From positions 47,050,202 to 47,114,201 of the forward strand of contig OX359264.1 in NCBI GenBank assembly GCA_947179155.2: DNA of 64,000 nucleotides, in the 5' to 3' direction. This DNA comes from Hedera helix. Lineage: Eukaryota; Streptophyta; Magnoliopsida; Apiales; Araliaceae. The notes below the pieces were generated by a model. It made no database searches. It was not told where the DNA came from and saw only the letters and a program-made list of their open reading frames with translations. The translations under genes and the position numbers were made by a program. This document shows, piece after piece, positions 33,385 through 44,469 of this stretch (position 1 is its first letter; every line of letters starts with the position of its first letter).

Positions 33385-35415
33385 TGTTCATTGTGTGTGA
33401 TAAATAGTTACTATGGACTTGTGACGATTAACATCTCCACCCTAATAGTGTTTGAGCCTTTGTCCATTAACTTTGAAAGTCTCATTCGATTTATTGTCCT
33501 CCAGCTCTATTGCCCCATGTGGAAAAACAATTCTGATGATGAACGGACCTGACCATCTCGATTTGAGCTTTGCCAGAAATAGTTTCAATCAGGAATTATA
33601 AAGTAACACTGATTGGCCCGGCTCAAATTTACATTCCTCTATCTTGTTATCATGCCAGCGTTTGACTTTCTCTTTGTAAAGCTTTGCATTTTCATATGAC
33701 TGAAATCAGAATTCATCCATCTCATTGAGTTGGAGCAGAGGCTTTTTACCCACAGCAGTTATATCAAAATTTAACTTCCGTATCGCCCAATATGCGTTAT
33801 GCTCTAGTTCGACAGGAAGATGGCATGCCTTTCCATAGACTAAATGATATGGTGACATCCCGAGTAGAGTCTTGTACGCCGTTCTGTAAGCCCATAAAGC
33901 GTCATCCAACTTGAGAGCCCAATCTTTTCTATTGGGGTTTACTATCTTCTCCAGTATTCTCTTCACCTCACGATTTGATATCTCCACTTGGCCGTTTATT
34001 TGGGGATGATAGGTTGTGGCTACTCTGTGTGTCACCCCATACTTAGCTAGGAGGGATGCAAACTGCTTATTACAAAAGTGCGATCCTCTATCGCTAATGA
34101 TGGCTCTTGGTGTCCCAAACCTTGTGAATATATTCCTTCGCAAGAATTTAGTAACTACTTTCGCATCATTGGCAGGGAGTGCTATTGCTTCAACCCATTT
34201 AGAAACGTAGTCAACTGCGACTAAAATGTACGCATTGCTACAAGATGAAGGAAAAGGACCCATGAAATCAATTCCCTAAACGTCAAAGAGTTCTACTTCC
34301 AAGATTGTGTTAAGAGGCATTTCATGTTTCCTTGAGATATTGCCAACTCACTGATATCTGTCACATATTGAAACAAAATAATGGGCATCCTTAAATAGCG
34401 TTGGCCAGTAAAATCCTGATTGCAATATCCTTGTTGCTGTTTTTTCACTCCCGTAATGTCCTCCGTAGCTAGATGCATGACAATGATGAAGAATATTTTC
34501 CATCTCCTCTTTTGGCATACATCTTCTCACCATTTGATCAGTACATCACTTGAATAAAAATGGCTCATCCCACAAGTAGTAGCGAACATCATGCAAGAAC
34601 TTCTTTCTTTGGTGGCTTGACAACTCTGGAGGGAGAACATTTCCAACAATATAATTAACAAAATCTGCATACCATGGTATCTCTGAACTGATGGGGAATA
34701 GTTGTTCGTCCGAAAAGTATTCATTGATCTCCACATCATTTTCCTTGGGCTGCTCCAACCTAGACAAATGGTCCGCCTCCTGATTTTCAATTCCTTTCCT
34801 GTCACGAATTTCCAAGTCGAATTCTTGCAACAACAGAACCCATCTGATTAACCTCGACTTTGCATCTTTTTTTTTAATCAAGTATTTGATTGCCGAGTGA
34901 TCCATGTACACAATGACTTTGGTCCAAATTAGATAAGATTGAAACTTGTCGAATGCATACACCACCGCTAACAATTCCTTCTCTGTAGTTGTGTAGTTTA
35001 ATTGGGCTCCCAACAATGTCTTACTGCTGTAATAGATGGCATGAAAATTTTTATCCTTTCGCTGCCCCAACACTGCACCAATTGCGTAGTCACTTGCATC
35101 ACACATTAACTCAAACAGTATATCCCAATCCAAAGCAATAATGATAGGAGCTGAGACTAACTTTTTCTTTAAAATTTCAAATGCCTCACCGCATGCTCTA
35201 TCAAAAAGGAATGGGACCTCCTTCTCTAAAAGGTTGCAAAGAGGCTTGGCGATCTTTGAAAAGTCTTGAATAAACCTCCTATAGAAACCAACATAACCCA
35301 AAAAACTTCGAATCCCCTTTACAGATGTTGGTGGTGGAAGCTTTTCTATTGTTTCAATCTTGGCTTTATCTACCTCTATTCCCTTGGCTGACACTTTATG
35401 TCCCAGTATTATTCC
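33385..35415 (-). pseudogene. Athila pol: RNase H and integrase
   Basis: Open 34546-35394: RT thumb/connection with GIRSFLGYVGFYRRFIQDFS, then RNase H with LMCDASDYAIGAVLGQ, TTTEKELLAVVYAFDKF and YMDHSAIKYL. The integrase zinc domain (34348-34533) keeps HHCHASSYGGHYG but the last cysteine is Tyr (CDRYQ, codon 34354-34356). The core (33706-34263 and just upstream) shows GIDFMGPFPSS, ISDRGSHFCNKQFA and NGQVEISNREV, so the D, D, E triad is present. The C-terminal domain continues past a TGA at about 33703 to about 33400, with KLYKEKVKRWHD and FKVNGQRLKHY. Stops at about 34545, 34347, 34275 and 33703 split the frame. The pol end overlaps a conserved block (33337-33385) also found in the Gag-only element. 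Confidence 0.9.
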
Positions 35416-35418
35416 TTC

Positions 35419-37240
35419 CTAAACCATAAAGTGGAACTTCTCCCAGTTTAGAACCAAATTCGTCTTAATGCATCTTTTCAACACCTGCATTAGATTTTCT
35501 AGGCATGCATCAAATGAATCCCCAAATACTGAGAAATCGACCATGAAAACTTCAAGGTTATGTTCTACCATATCAGAAAATATTGCCATCATACACCTTT
35601 GGAAAGTTGTTGGTGCATTGCATAGTCCGAATGACATTTTTCGGAATGCAAAAGTACCATAAGGGCAGGTGAATGTTGTTTTCTCTTGGTCCTCAGGAGC
35701 GATTGCTATTTGATTGTATCTAGAATATCCATCCAACAAACAATAGAACTCGTGACCCGCTAACCAATCCAACATTTGATCAATGAATGGTAGTGGAAAA
35801 TGATCTTTGCGAGTGGATTTGTTGAGCTTCCGGTAATCCATGCAAACACGTCACCCCGTTACTGTTCTTGTTGGAATCAACTCATTGTTCTTATTTGCAA
35901 CAACAATCATTCCCCCTTTCTTTGGGACACATTGGACTGGACTAACCCATGGGCTATCTAAAAAGGGATAAACAATGCCCGCGTCTAGCCATTTGATGAT
36001 TTCCTTCTTGACAACCTCTTTCATTATTGGATTTAAACGGCGTTGGTGCTCAATGATAGGTTTCGCCCCTTCTTCCAGAATTATCTTATGCATGCAAATT
36101 GAAGGGCTTATCCCTTTTATATCTGCTAAGATCCACCCTATCGCTGATTTATACTCTCTCAGAACTCTTAACAGCTTTTCTTCTTGCACCTCATTAAGAG
36201 AAGCTGAAATGATAACCGGAAGAGTGAATGTAGACCCAAGATAGGCGTACCTCAAATGACTAAGCAACGGTTTAAGCTCCAAAACTTGAGGTTCTTCCAT
36301 TGATGTTTTAACTTCGTCAGCTGATCTCTTGGAGTAATCTAAGGACTCAAATTTCCCTTTATACCAATCAACTTTTGGAGCTGAGTCTAGCATTTGTACT
36401 AACTCCAGAGCAGTTGAATCATCCAACTCAATGTCATTGGTAATCATCACTTCAAGAAGATCCTTACTAATGGTTTCCATGAGAACATCCTTAACTGTCT
36501 GTTCAACCAAATCAATCCTGAAACAATTTTCATTTTCTCTTGGAAATTTCATTGCCTTGAATACCTTGAATGTCACCTCCTGATCTTGAACTCTCATTGT
36601 CAATTCTCCTTTTTGAACATCAATTAAAGTCCTGCCTGTGGCCAAAAACGGTCGACCAAGGATAATTGGAATATCCCTATCTTCTTCAAAATCCAAGACA
36701 ATAAAATCAGCTGGGAATATAAGTTTATCAACTTTCACCAACACATCCTCCACAATCCCTTTTGGATACGTCAACGAATAATCAACTAGCTGCAATGTGA
36801 CATTCGTTGGAATCGCTTCCTTTAATCCCAATTGTCGATAAATTGACAATGGCATTAAATTCACACTTGCACCCAAATCGCAAAGGCATGGATTGAATAA
36901 TTGTGTTCCAATAGTGCATGGTACAGTAAAACTACCCGGATCTTTAAGCTTCGGGGGTAATTTCCTTTGCAAGACTTCAATACACTCTTCAGTTAATGCT
37001 ACTGTTTCATAGTCGTCGAGCCTCCTTTTCCGTGACAAGATGTCTTTCATAAACTTGACATAAATTGGCATCTGTTCTAATGCCTTTGCAAAAGGAATAT
37101 TAATCTGCAACTTTTTAAATACTTCTAAGAACTTTGGAAATTGCTTGGTCAGTTTATGTTTCTGAAAACGTTGTGGAAATGGCACTTGTGGAACAATTGG
37201 TAACTGTTCCCTCCCTTTTTCCTCGGAATGATTCTCTCAT
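35419..37240 (-). pseudogene. Athila pol: aspartic protease and reverse transcriptase
   Basis: The open stretch 35851-37185 (444 residues) carries the Athila protease motif CDLGASVNLMPLSIY (catalytic Asp at residue 103) and DIPIILGRPFLATG, then the pre-RT segment with IEHQRRLNPIMKEVVKKEII and SPWVSPVQCVPKKGG. After a TGA at 35848-35850 RT continues (35419-35841) with LLDGYSRYNQI and FGLCNAPTTFQRCM. The catalytic box reads FMVDFSVFG: the first Asp of the F-M-D-D motif is Val (codon GTC at 35539-35541), so polymerase activity would be lost even without the stops. A TAG at about 35419 follows FHFMV. Confidence 0.92.
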
Positions 37241-38516
37241 TCGTTTTCCTTTGCGACTGAACTCTCAACCTTCTCATTAGGTACTATCATTTCCTGTTGA
37301 GCCCTGTTATCTGTGTCCTGCAGCTCCTTCTCGCTCCTCAATGTTACAGCCTTGCAATGTTCCTTACCCTCACGGTTCGGATTTGCCTCAGTGTCACTTG
37401 GTAATGATCCTTGAGGTCGGTTATTCAGAACGCTTTCTAACTGCCCTATTTGATTTTCCAGGATCCTTATTGCAGCTAATTGAGTTTTAACGGTAACATC
37501 AAACTGATTCACTAGTTTCGACAACATATCCTCCATCTGGGAAAGCTTATCTGGCTGTTGATGTTGTTGATTTTGAAATCTGGGTGGATATGAATTTCTT
37601 GGAGCTTGAACTTGAGGTTGTGTCTGACTATTACTCCATGAGAAGTTCGGATGATTTCTCCACCCCGAATTATAGTTGTTTAAGTTACTGTTTTGTTGCC
37701 GATTGTAATTGGACACATACTGTATAGACTTAGAATTTATTGCACACTGATCACTAGCATGGCTCCCCGCGCACAACTCACAAATTACCTCTACCTCCTG
37801 AACCTTTTGTTCCACAAGTGCATCAATTTTCTTTGTGATAATGGACATTTGAGCCGACATTTGTGCTGACAATGCTGTCATTGCATCAACTTCCAACATC
37901 CCAGCTATTCTTGGCTGACTACTCCGTGCAGCAGGTCACTGATAATTGTTAGCCGCCATTGTTTCAAGCATAATATAAGCTTCATCATAATTCTTTGCCA
38001 TCAGAGCTCCTCCTGCTGCAGCATCTATGCTTGTCCTCAGCGTACTAAGTAGCCCATTATAAAATGTCTGCACTTGAAGCCATTTAGGAATCTTATGATG
38101 TGGACATTGCCTCAATAGATCCTTAAATTTTTCCCATGCCTCATAAAGCGATTCTGATTCGTGCTGGACGAATGAGGCAATGTCATTCCTCATATTTGCT
38201 TTCTTAGCAGGTGGAAAAAACTTATGTGCTAAGTCATTCCATGTTGTAATTGATCCAGGCAGTAAAGAATAAAGCCAACTTTTAACTTTATCTCGAAGTG
38301 TGAATGAGAATAATCTGAGTCTGATTGCTTCTTCTGTAACCCCATGATACTTGAATGTATCGCATATTTCTAAGAACCCGACCAAATGATCATTGGGATC
38401 ATCATTCGGCAATCCTCCAAACTGGACTGAATTTTGTACCATCTGTATTATCCCTGGTTTAATCTCAAAATTTGCAGCAGTAATGGCAGGCCTCGTGATA
38501 CTCGATTGAAGATCAG
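37237..38516 (-). pseudogene. Athila gag, main part (capsid-like domain and CCHC knuckle)
   Basis: The Retrotrans_gag fold lies at 37936-38442: DDPNDHLVGFLEICDTFKY, LRLFSFTLRDKVKSWLYSL, WNDLAHKFF, ESLYEAWEKFKDLLRQCPHH and WLQVQTFYNGL are all standard for Athila Gag. A TGA at about 37933 (probably a Trp codon originally) separates it from the C-terminal part (37237-37899), which has a knuckle CELCAGSHASDQC and a Q/N-rich linker followed by AVTLRSEKEL. The N-terminal 57 codons lie beyond the nested element at 44470-44638. Gag would assemble the particle and package RNA. Confidence 0.9.
38512..38516. other. target-site duplication of the Gag-only element, left copy (ATCAG)
   Basis: Precedes the LTR start TGATAAGG and is repeated at 44465-44469. 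Removal of the element and one copy makes the Athila gag frame continuous. Confidence 0.92.
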
Positions 38517-38847
38517 TGATAAGGCTAAATTATACGATATTTTTATTCCCTAATACTTAGTTTTTATATTTATTGTGTGCTTAAATGTTTAATTATTTAG
38601 CTTATTTTGATTTTAGTAGGTTTTAGTTAATTTATGTTAATTTAGGTAATTTTATAGTATTTATATATTTATTTTTATTTATGTGTTTTTATTTATTTTT
38701 AGTATTTTAGGTGTTTATTTATTATTATGTATTTTTAGTATTTTTATATTATTTTTATTTATTTTATTTTGTAGGAAAATAAGCTTTGGGGGCAAATTTG
38801 TAAAATCTGCAAAGATCAGATGCCAGAATGGTAATTAACCGGAAACA

Positions 38848-39035
38848 CAGGCGACCGCGCATGGCGCAGCGAAGGAATTAGCGTGCGGATCAAAACGACG
38901 CCGTTTTGGTCTAGGAAAAATCAAAAGCAGTCCACGCATTGCGCGACAGGTTTCAGTTGTTTCGGGCGCGTGAAGCACACGCGCCAACGGTAAAGAAGGA
39001 AAACGGCGCCTGGCGCGCGTGCTGCAGTTCTTTTT
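38848..39035. repeat. GC-rich block in Gag-only element LTR
   Basis: About 190 bp of high GC inside an AT-rich LTR, with short palindromes such as GCGCATGGCGC, AAAACGACGCCGTTTT and GGCGCCTGGCGCGCG. Repeated at 43180-43365 in the right LTR with two or three substitutions. Confidence 0.85.
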
Positions 39036-39290
39036 CTCTCTCGTCATGATTGCTGACGCGTGATTGGCAGATTTTGTTCTTTTTTCTTCCTTATTTTGGA
39101 TTTCCTACACTGCAATGCAACAAATCAGTAGAATAAAAATCCAATTTTAATTTGGAAAAGGAAGTAATAATTCTTTATTTTATTTTTAATATTTTATTTA
39201 GACTTCCAATTAGGGTTAGGATAATAATTATTTTATTTTTCTTTTATTTTTAATTGTAAATCCTACTAGGTTTAGGAGGATTTTGGAGCC

Positions 39291-39298
39291 TATAAATA
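39291..39298 (+). promoter_or_regulatory. TATA box of Gag-only element, left LTR
   Basis: TATAAATA in a strong plant context. It would drive the element transcript covering 40278-41426. The right-LTR copy is at 43623-43630. Confidence 0.75.
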
Positions 39299-40137
39299 GA
39301 GGGCTTGATACACATTGTAACATACAACTTTTCTTAGAATAAAATTCTCTCTTTCATTCTTTAGTGTTCTTTATATTTATGAGTAGTTAATTTATTTTTC
39401 TTGGTTTAAGTGATTGAAGCCATCAAGATTTATCCACTGTGATATCTAATTTATTTTAATTGTTCAATTTATATTTTGATTATTGAATATTCTTCTATGC
39501 TCAATTTTATGATTGATTTGTTTAATTGCTAGGAACGCTACTAGTTTATTATTCATATTAATCTACTGCTATTTTTGAAGCAACTAAGTTTAATAATTGT
39601 TTTGCAGATCAAAAGATTATTTTATCTTAGGAAGAATATTCATCTAAATTAAATGCAAACACGTGGCTTGTGTTGTTTAGTTCAACGATCTCTCTAATTC
39701 TTTATGCTGCTATTAAATTAAATCTTTAGCACGTGCCGGGGGTTGTTTAATAGTAAGGGTATTTAGACCACGTGGCTCTACTTATCTAAAATTAAGGAGG
39801 GAGGAGAAAAATTATTCCACCTGCGAGTAGTTCTTTCTACGGTGAATCTTCAAAATATTAATTGATTTATTTTTGCATCAGTGATCAGTTGTAAATTCTT
39901 AATGATGGATGTTAACTTAAACCAAGGCTTTTTATTTTTATTTATTTCTTGCATAATTATTTTAGTTAATTTTAATTTTATTATTTCTTTAATTTAAAAA
40001 CCCCCCAATTCTTGTTTGCAAAAACATAAAATTAAATAATCATTCTCTGTGGGATCGACTCTTACTTGCACTACTACATATTTATTTTTTCAAAGTAAGA
40101 TTTTATTTTTGGGTGCTCGCGACATCACACCAAATTT

Positions 40138-40155
40138 TGGCGCCGTTGCCGGGGA
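40138..40155 (+). other. primer-binding site of Gag-only element (tRNA-Asp type)
   Basis: TGGCGCCGTTGCCGGGGA, the priming site usual for Athila elements, five bases after the LTR end. Confidence 0.93.
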
Positions 40156-40277
40156 ATGATTTTAATTTAATTTTGTGCTTTTGAAAATATGTATCTAATT
40201 TAGTAATTTTTTTTATTTTTTTTTTAGATTTTATTTTTTTAGATTTTCATAATTTAATTTAGTTGTGCAGATTAAGG

Positions 40278-41426
40278 ATGGAAGTGAGGCATGATTATGT
40301 CAATGAGGTCACTATTTCTTCTCTTGAGCAACAAATTGATACCTTAACTTCTCTTGTTTATCAAATGGTTGTAGATCGTACACAACGAATGGAAGCTTGT
40401 ACGATTTGTGCGGTGGTAGGACATCCGACTAATATGTGCCCCATTCTTCGAGAGGAGTCCTATGAGCAAGCCAATATAGCAAGTGGTTTTCCTGGTCAAC
40501 CCCATTGGAGATATGATCCCTATTCAAACGCGTATAATTCAAGATGGAGGGATCATTCTAATTTTGGCTATGAGAATCCACCAATGAATCCGGCTGCAAA
40601 TCAGAATTTTTCAAGCTATCAACAATACATGCAACCGTATCCCCAACAACAACAGGGCCAATCACTTTATTCTGATATGTCTTTAGAAGATATGCTTAAA
40701 TTAATGGAAGCTAACACTTTACAATTACGACAGGATAATTTGCAATTTCAACAAGACATGCAGGCACGTATTCAAGAAAATAATGTAATTATTCAACATT
40801 TGGGTACTTCAATGGGACAAACGACAATCGATCAATTGGAGGGGCAAAGTTCTGAGCAAGTACCTTCTCAAACGATGAATAATCCAACGGAGAATACAAG
40901 TGCACAAGTGTTAAGCAGTGGTAACGATGTAGACAATCCAGAAGAGACAGTATCTCCACCGAAGCAAGAGAAAGAAAATAACATCAAAGAAGCGGAAAGT
41001 GTTAATGTAGACGATGATGTTCTTTTTGATGATGACATGCCTAAGGTGGAGGAAATTGTTGAGGAAACAAAGAAGGAAGAGTTGGATATTGCGATTACTA
41101 ACAATTTGTTGTTAGAGAAGGAGGAAGAAGAAAATGAGCTGAAACAAGATTTGAGAGAGGCTGAAGCTCCATTAAATTCCATGCCAGTGATTTTAGATAA
41201 TTATGTAGCACCTTCCATTCCATTACCTGTTACTCATAATAACTCTTTATCTTTTATTTTGCAGGATCCCATTCCGAATATAAAGACTCTCTGCAATCAT
41301 CTTAAATACTTGTTCGTTGAAGAGGGAGTAAAACGTTCATGTCACGTGCAAGGGAGACTGAATCTACCTATGAAGAATAACGTGATGGATGGGATACTCA
41401 AAATTCATGAAGTTGGAGTAACGTAG
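40278..41426 (+). CDS. Gag-like protein of the Gag-only element (382 aa), intact frame
   Basis: The only intact retroelement frame in the window. The ATG at 40278 (MEVRHDYVNE) is preferred; the in-frame TTG upstream is not a normal plant start. Order: a short helical N-terminus (SLEQQIDTLTSLVYQMV), a CCHC knuckle CTICAVVGHPTNMC at about residues 42-55, a Q/N/Y-rich linker like that of Athila Gag (NAYNSRWRDHSNFGYEN), a glutamine-rich helical stretch (LRQDNLQFQQDMQARIQEN), a highly acidic region (residues about 200-290, many D/E), and a C-terminus ending KIHEVGVT. The capsid-like Retrotrans_gag domain that should precede the knuckle is absent, so the product is only the RNA-binding C-terminal half of an Athila Gag with an acidic tail. 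It may bind element RNA and join helper particles, which is inference. The pol that should follow is deleted; pol-end sequence appears directly after the stop. Confidence 0.85.
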   Translation: MEVRHDYVNEVTISSLEQQIDTLTSLVYQMVVDRTQRMEACTICAVVGHPTNMCPILREESYEQANIASGFPGQPHWRYDPYSNAYNSRWRDHSNFGYENPPMNPAANQNFSSYQQYMQPYPQQQQGQSLYSDMSLEDMLKLMEANTLQLRQDNLQFQQDMQARIQENNVIIQHLGTSMGQTTIDQLEGQSSEQVPSQTMNNPTENTSAQVLSSGNDVDNPEETVSPPKQEKENNIKEAESVNVDDDVLFDDDMPKVEEIVEETKKEELDIAITNNLLLEKEEEENELKQDLREAEAPLNSMPVILDNYVAPSIPLPVTHNNSLSFILQDPIPNIKTLCNHLKYLFVEEGVKRSCHVQGRLNLPMKNNVMDGILKIHEVGVT

Positions 41427-42838
41427 TACTTTGGCCTACTGTCAAGCCAATGACGATAAACAAAGGCGCTGCTTGGGAGGCAACCCAAGAAAACAGATTT
41501 GCATTTCTTTCCCTTTTTCTTTTTATAGTTATTTTTGCTTTTTCTTTGCATTTTATTTTACATTGGGGACAATGTAAATTTTAAGTGTGGGGGAAGGGAT
41601 TTAGGATATTTATTTTATTTTTAGGGAATTTTAAAATTTAGTTTTATTTATTTTATTTATTTATTTATGTTTTAAAAAAAAAAAAAAGTGTTACTTTTAG
41701 GGAATTTTAAAATTTTGAATTTTTGAATTTTGTGGGTATATTCACTGCAAACCCTCACGAGACAAAACTCGTCCACTTGGGGTAACCTTGGGGTTTAAAG
41801 GCTTGTTGCACATGCTAAGTGTAACCGTGTTTCCTACGAAAATGGTGTAGTTTTTTATTTTTATTTTTAGGATGAGTTACTTGAGCAATGAATTAATTGA
41901 ATTTTAAATTTTTAGCCAATGATAAAAATTTTGGTTTTGATTTAATAACTCTTGGAAAAATGATAAATTTTTGCTTAGTTTGAATTTTTGACTTTTTATT
42001 GATTATTACTTTGTTTGAGATCTTTAAATTTTTATGCACTCATATCCATTTGTTTGAGCTAGTTTTAATTTAGAGAAAGTTTATATGGTTAAATTCTTAT
42101 GAAAGATATTTTTGAACTCTATATCTTATTTGATCATTATTTGAAGTGAAATATAAGGCAAAATATAATTTGGAGGAGATGATTTAGGTAATTTTTCTAG
42201 GATTATTATTGAAAAGAAAAATCTTGTGGTGGGTTGAGATGGAGCGTAAAACGCACTCACTCATAAACACATGAAAAGCGAGATGGAGCGTAAAACGCAC
42301 TCGCTGGTGAAATGGAGCATAAAATGCACTCACCGCGAAAAAAAATGAAAAAAAAAAGAAGAGAAAAAATGGGATGGAGCATAAAATGCACCCATTAAAA
42401 GAGAAACAAATGAAAAAAATATTTGAAAAAAAATGCATAATCCTAGTGTGTTTCATTGATTAAAAACCTTTTGATCTTCTGATTTATATTTGTCTGTATT
42501 AGCTAAAAGTGATGAGAAAAATAATTATATTGAGTTTTGTTGTATGTCTTTTATAAGGTAATTAATAACCTAGACTTATCTGAGTTTTAATTAGTTTGAT
42601 ACATTTGGATTTACACACACACACAAAAGGTCTTGAGTAAATTAAAATTGATAAATATGTTACAATTCTAGATTTTGCATGGTTTTGAAATTTTCTTTGA
42701 GTTATCATTTAAAATTTTTTTGAGCCTAATATTGAAATTTATATTGATCTGTTGCTCAAGTAAGTTGTTTGGTTATTAGTTTTAATTTTTATTTTTGTTT
42801 TGTCCGAGGACGAGCAAAAAGCAAAGTGTGGGGGTATT
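41427..42838 (+). other. 3' untranslated region of Gag-only element
   Basis: Begins with the conserved pol-end block CAATGACGATAAACAAAGGC and TTGGGAGGCAACCCAAG (41446-41490). Then come a first polypurine-like module (41561-41597), a poly-A run at 41673-41688, and four copies of GGAGCGTAAAACGCACTC or GGAGCATAAAATGCACTC (42239-42393). It ends with the 3' polypurine module GAGGACGAGCAAAAAG...GTGTGGGGGTATT (42801-42838). No coding sequence seen. Confidence 0.75.
42239..42393 (+). repeat. four dispersed copies of GATGGAGCGTAAAACGCACTC-like unit
   Basis: Units at about 42239-42257, 42283-42302, 42312-42331 and 42373-42393, each with the inverted core GCGT-AAA-ACGC or GCAT-AAA-ATGC. In three of the four the change from C to T on one arm is matched on the other, so the palindrome is kept. 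A single complementary copy is in the Athila 3' UTR at 30545-30570. Confidence 0.85.
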
Positions 42839-44464
42839 TGATAGGGCTAAATTATACGATATTTTTATTCCCTAATACTTAGTTTTTATATTTATTGTGT
42901 GCTTAAATGTTTAATTATTTAGCTTATTTTGGTTTTAATAGGTTTTATAGGGTTTTAGTTAATTTATGTTAATTTAGGTAATTTTATAGTATTTATATAT
43001 TTATTTTTATTTATGTGTTTTTATTTATTTTTAGTATTTTAGGTGTTTATTTATTATTATGTATTTTTAGTATTTTTATATTATTTTTATTTATTTTATT
43101 TTGTAGGAAAATAAGCTTTGGGGGTAAATTTGTAAAATCTGCAAAGATCAGATGCCAGAATGGTAATTAACCGGAAACACAGGCGACCGCGCATGGCGCG
43201 GCGAAGGAATTAGCGTGCGGATCAAAACGACGCCGTTTTGGTCTAGGAAAAATCAAAAGCAGTCCGCGCATTGCGCGACAGGTTTCAGTTGTTTCGGGCG
43301 CGTGAAGCACACGCGCCAACGGTAAAGAAGGAAAACGGCGCCTGGCGCGCGTGCTGCAGTTCTTTTTCTCTCTCGTCATGATTGCTGACGCGTGATTGGC
43401 AGATTTTGTTCTTTTTTCTTCCTTATTTTGGATTTCCTACACTGCAATGCAACAAATCAGTAGAATAAAAATCCAATTTTAATTTGGAAAAGGAAGTAAT
43501 AATTCTTTATTTTATTTTTAATATTTTATTTAGACTTCCAATTAGGGTTAGGATAATAATTATTTTATTTTTCTTTTATTTTTAATTGTAAATCCTACTA
43601 GGTTTAGGAGGATTTTGGAGCCTATAAATAGAGGGCTTGATACACATTGTAACATACAACTTTTCTTAGAATAAAATTCTCTCTTTCATTCTTTAGTGTT
43701 CTTTATATTTATGAGTAGTTAATTTATTTTTCTTGGTTTAAGTGATTGAAGCCATCAAGATTTATCCACTGTGATATCTAATTTATTTTAATTGTTCAAT
43801 TTATATTTTGATTATTGAATATTCTTCTATGCTCAATTTTATGATTGATTTGTTTAATTGCTAGGAACGCTACTAGTTTATTATTCATATTAATCTACTG
43901 CTATTTTTGAAGCAACTAAGTTTAATAATTGTTTTGCAGATCAAAAGATTATTTTATCTTAGGAAGAATATTCATCTAAATTAAATGCAAACACGTGGCT
44001 TGTGTTGTTTAGTTCAACGATCTCTCTAATTCTTTATGCTGCTATTAAATTAAATCTTTAGCACGTGCCGGGGGTTGTTTAATAGTAAGGGTATTTAGAC
44101 CACGTGGCTCTACTTATCTAAAATTAAGGAGGGAGGAGAAAAATTATTCCACCTGCGAGTAGTTCTTTCTACGGTGAATCTTCAAAATATTAATTGATTT
44201 ATTTTTGCATCAGTGATCAGTTGTAAATTCTTAATGATGGATGTTAACTTAAACCAAGGCTTTTTATTTTTATTTATTTCTTGCATAATTATTTTAGTTA
44301 ATTTTAATTTTATTATTTCTTTAATTTAAAAACCCCCCAATTCTTGTTTGCAAAAACATAAAATTAAATAATCATTCTCTGTGGGATCGACTCTTACTTG
44401 CACTACTACATATTTATTTTTTCAAAGTAAGATTTTATTTTTGGGTGCTCGCGACATCACACCA
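42839..44464 (+). repeat. Gag-only element right LTR (1626 bp)
   Basis: Near-identical to 38517-40132. The 10-bp length difference is an extra TATAGGGTTT-type duplication near 42945. TATA box at 43623-43630. Followed by the ATCAG duplication at 44465-44469. Confidence 0.93.
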
Positions 44465-44469
44465 ATCAG

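Larger units (their letters stand above)
38517..40132 (+). repeat. Gag-only element left LTR (1616 bp)
   Basis: Starts TGATAAGGCTAAATTATACG and ends GACATCACACCA. AT-rich except for a GC-rich block at 38848-39035 with GCGCATGGCGCAGCG and several GCGCG runs. TATA box at 39291-39298 in the context GCCTATAAATAGAGGGC. Confidence 0.93.
38517..44464 (+). mobile_element. Gag-only LTR element (TR-GAG-like, Athila-derived), recent insertion, 5948 bp
   Basis: LTRs are 38517-40132 (1616 bp) and 42839-44464 (1626 bp), TGATARGG...CATCACACCA, with a tRNA-Asp primer site and a polypurine tract. The 2.7-kb centre holds one open Gag-like frame and no protease, RT or integrase. The LTRs differ by one 10-bp indel near 42945 and about six substitutions (about 0.4%), so it moved recently and must have used enzymes of another element. 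Untranslated blocks match the Athila around it (41446-41490 with 33337-33385; polypurine modules; ACTGCAAACCCTCACGAG). This fits terminal-repeat elements carrying only a gag domain (TR-GAG) known from other plants. Confidence 0.9.

Noticed and set aside
38835..39047. 70-residue Arg/Pro-rich frame in the Gag-only LTR, repeated at 43167-43379
   Set aside because: Antisense translation of the GC-rich block; codon pattern follows composition and the duplicate is the other LTR.
40868..41182. Serine-rich frame antisense to the Gag-like gene
   Set aside because: Mirror of the acidic Asp/Glu codons on the plus strand, which gives Ser/Phe runs; no independent support.
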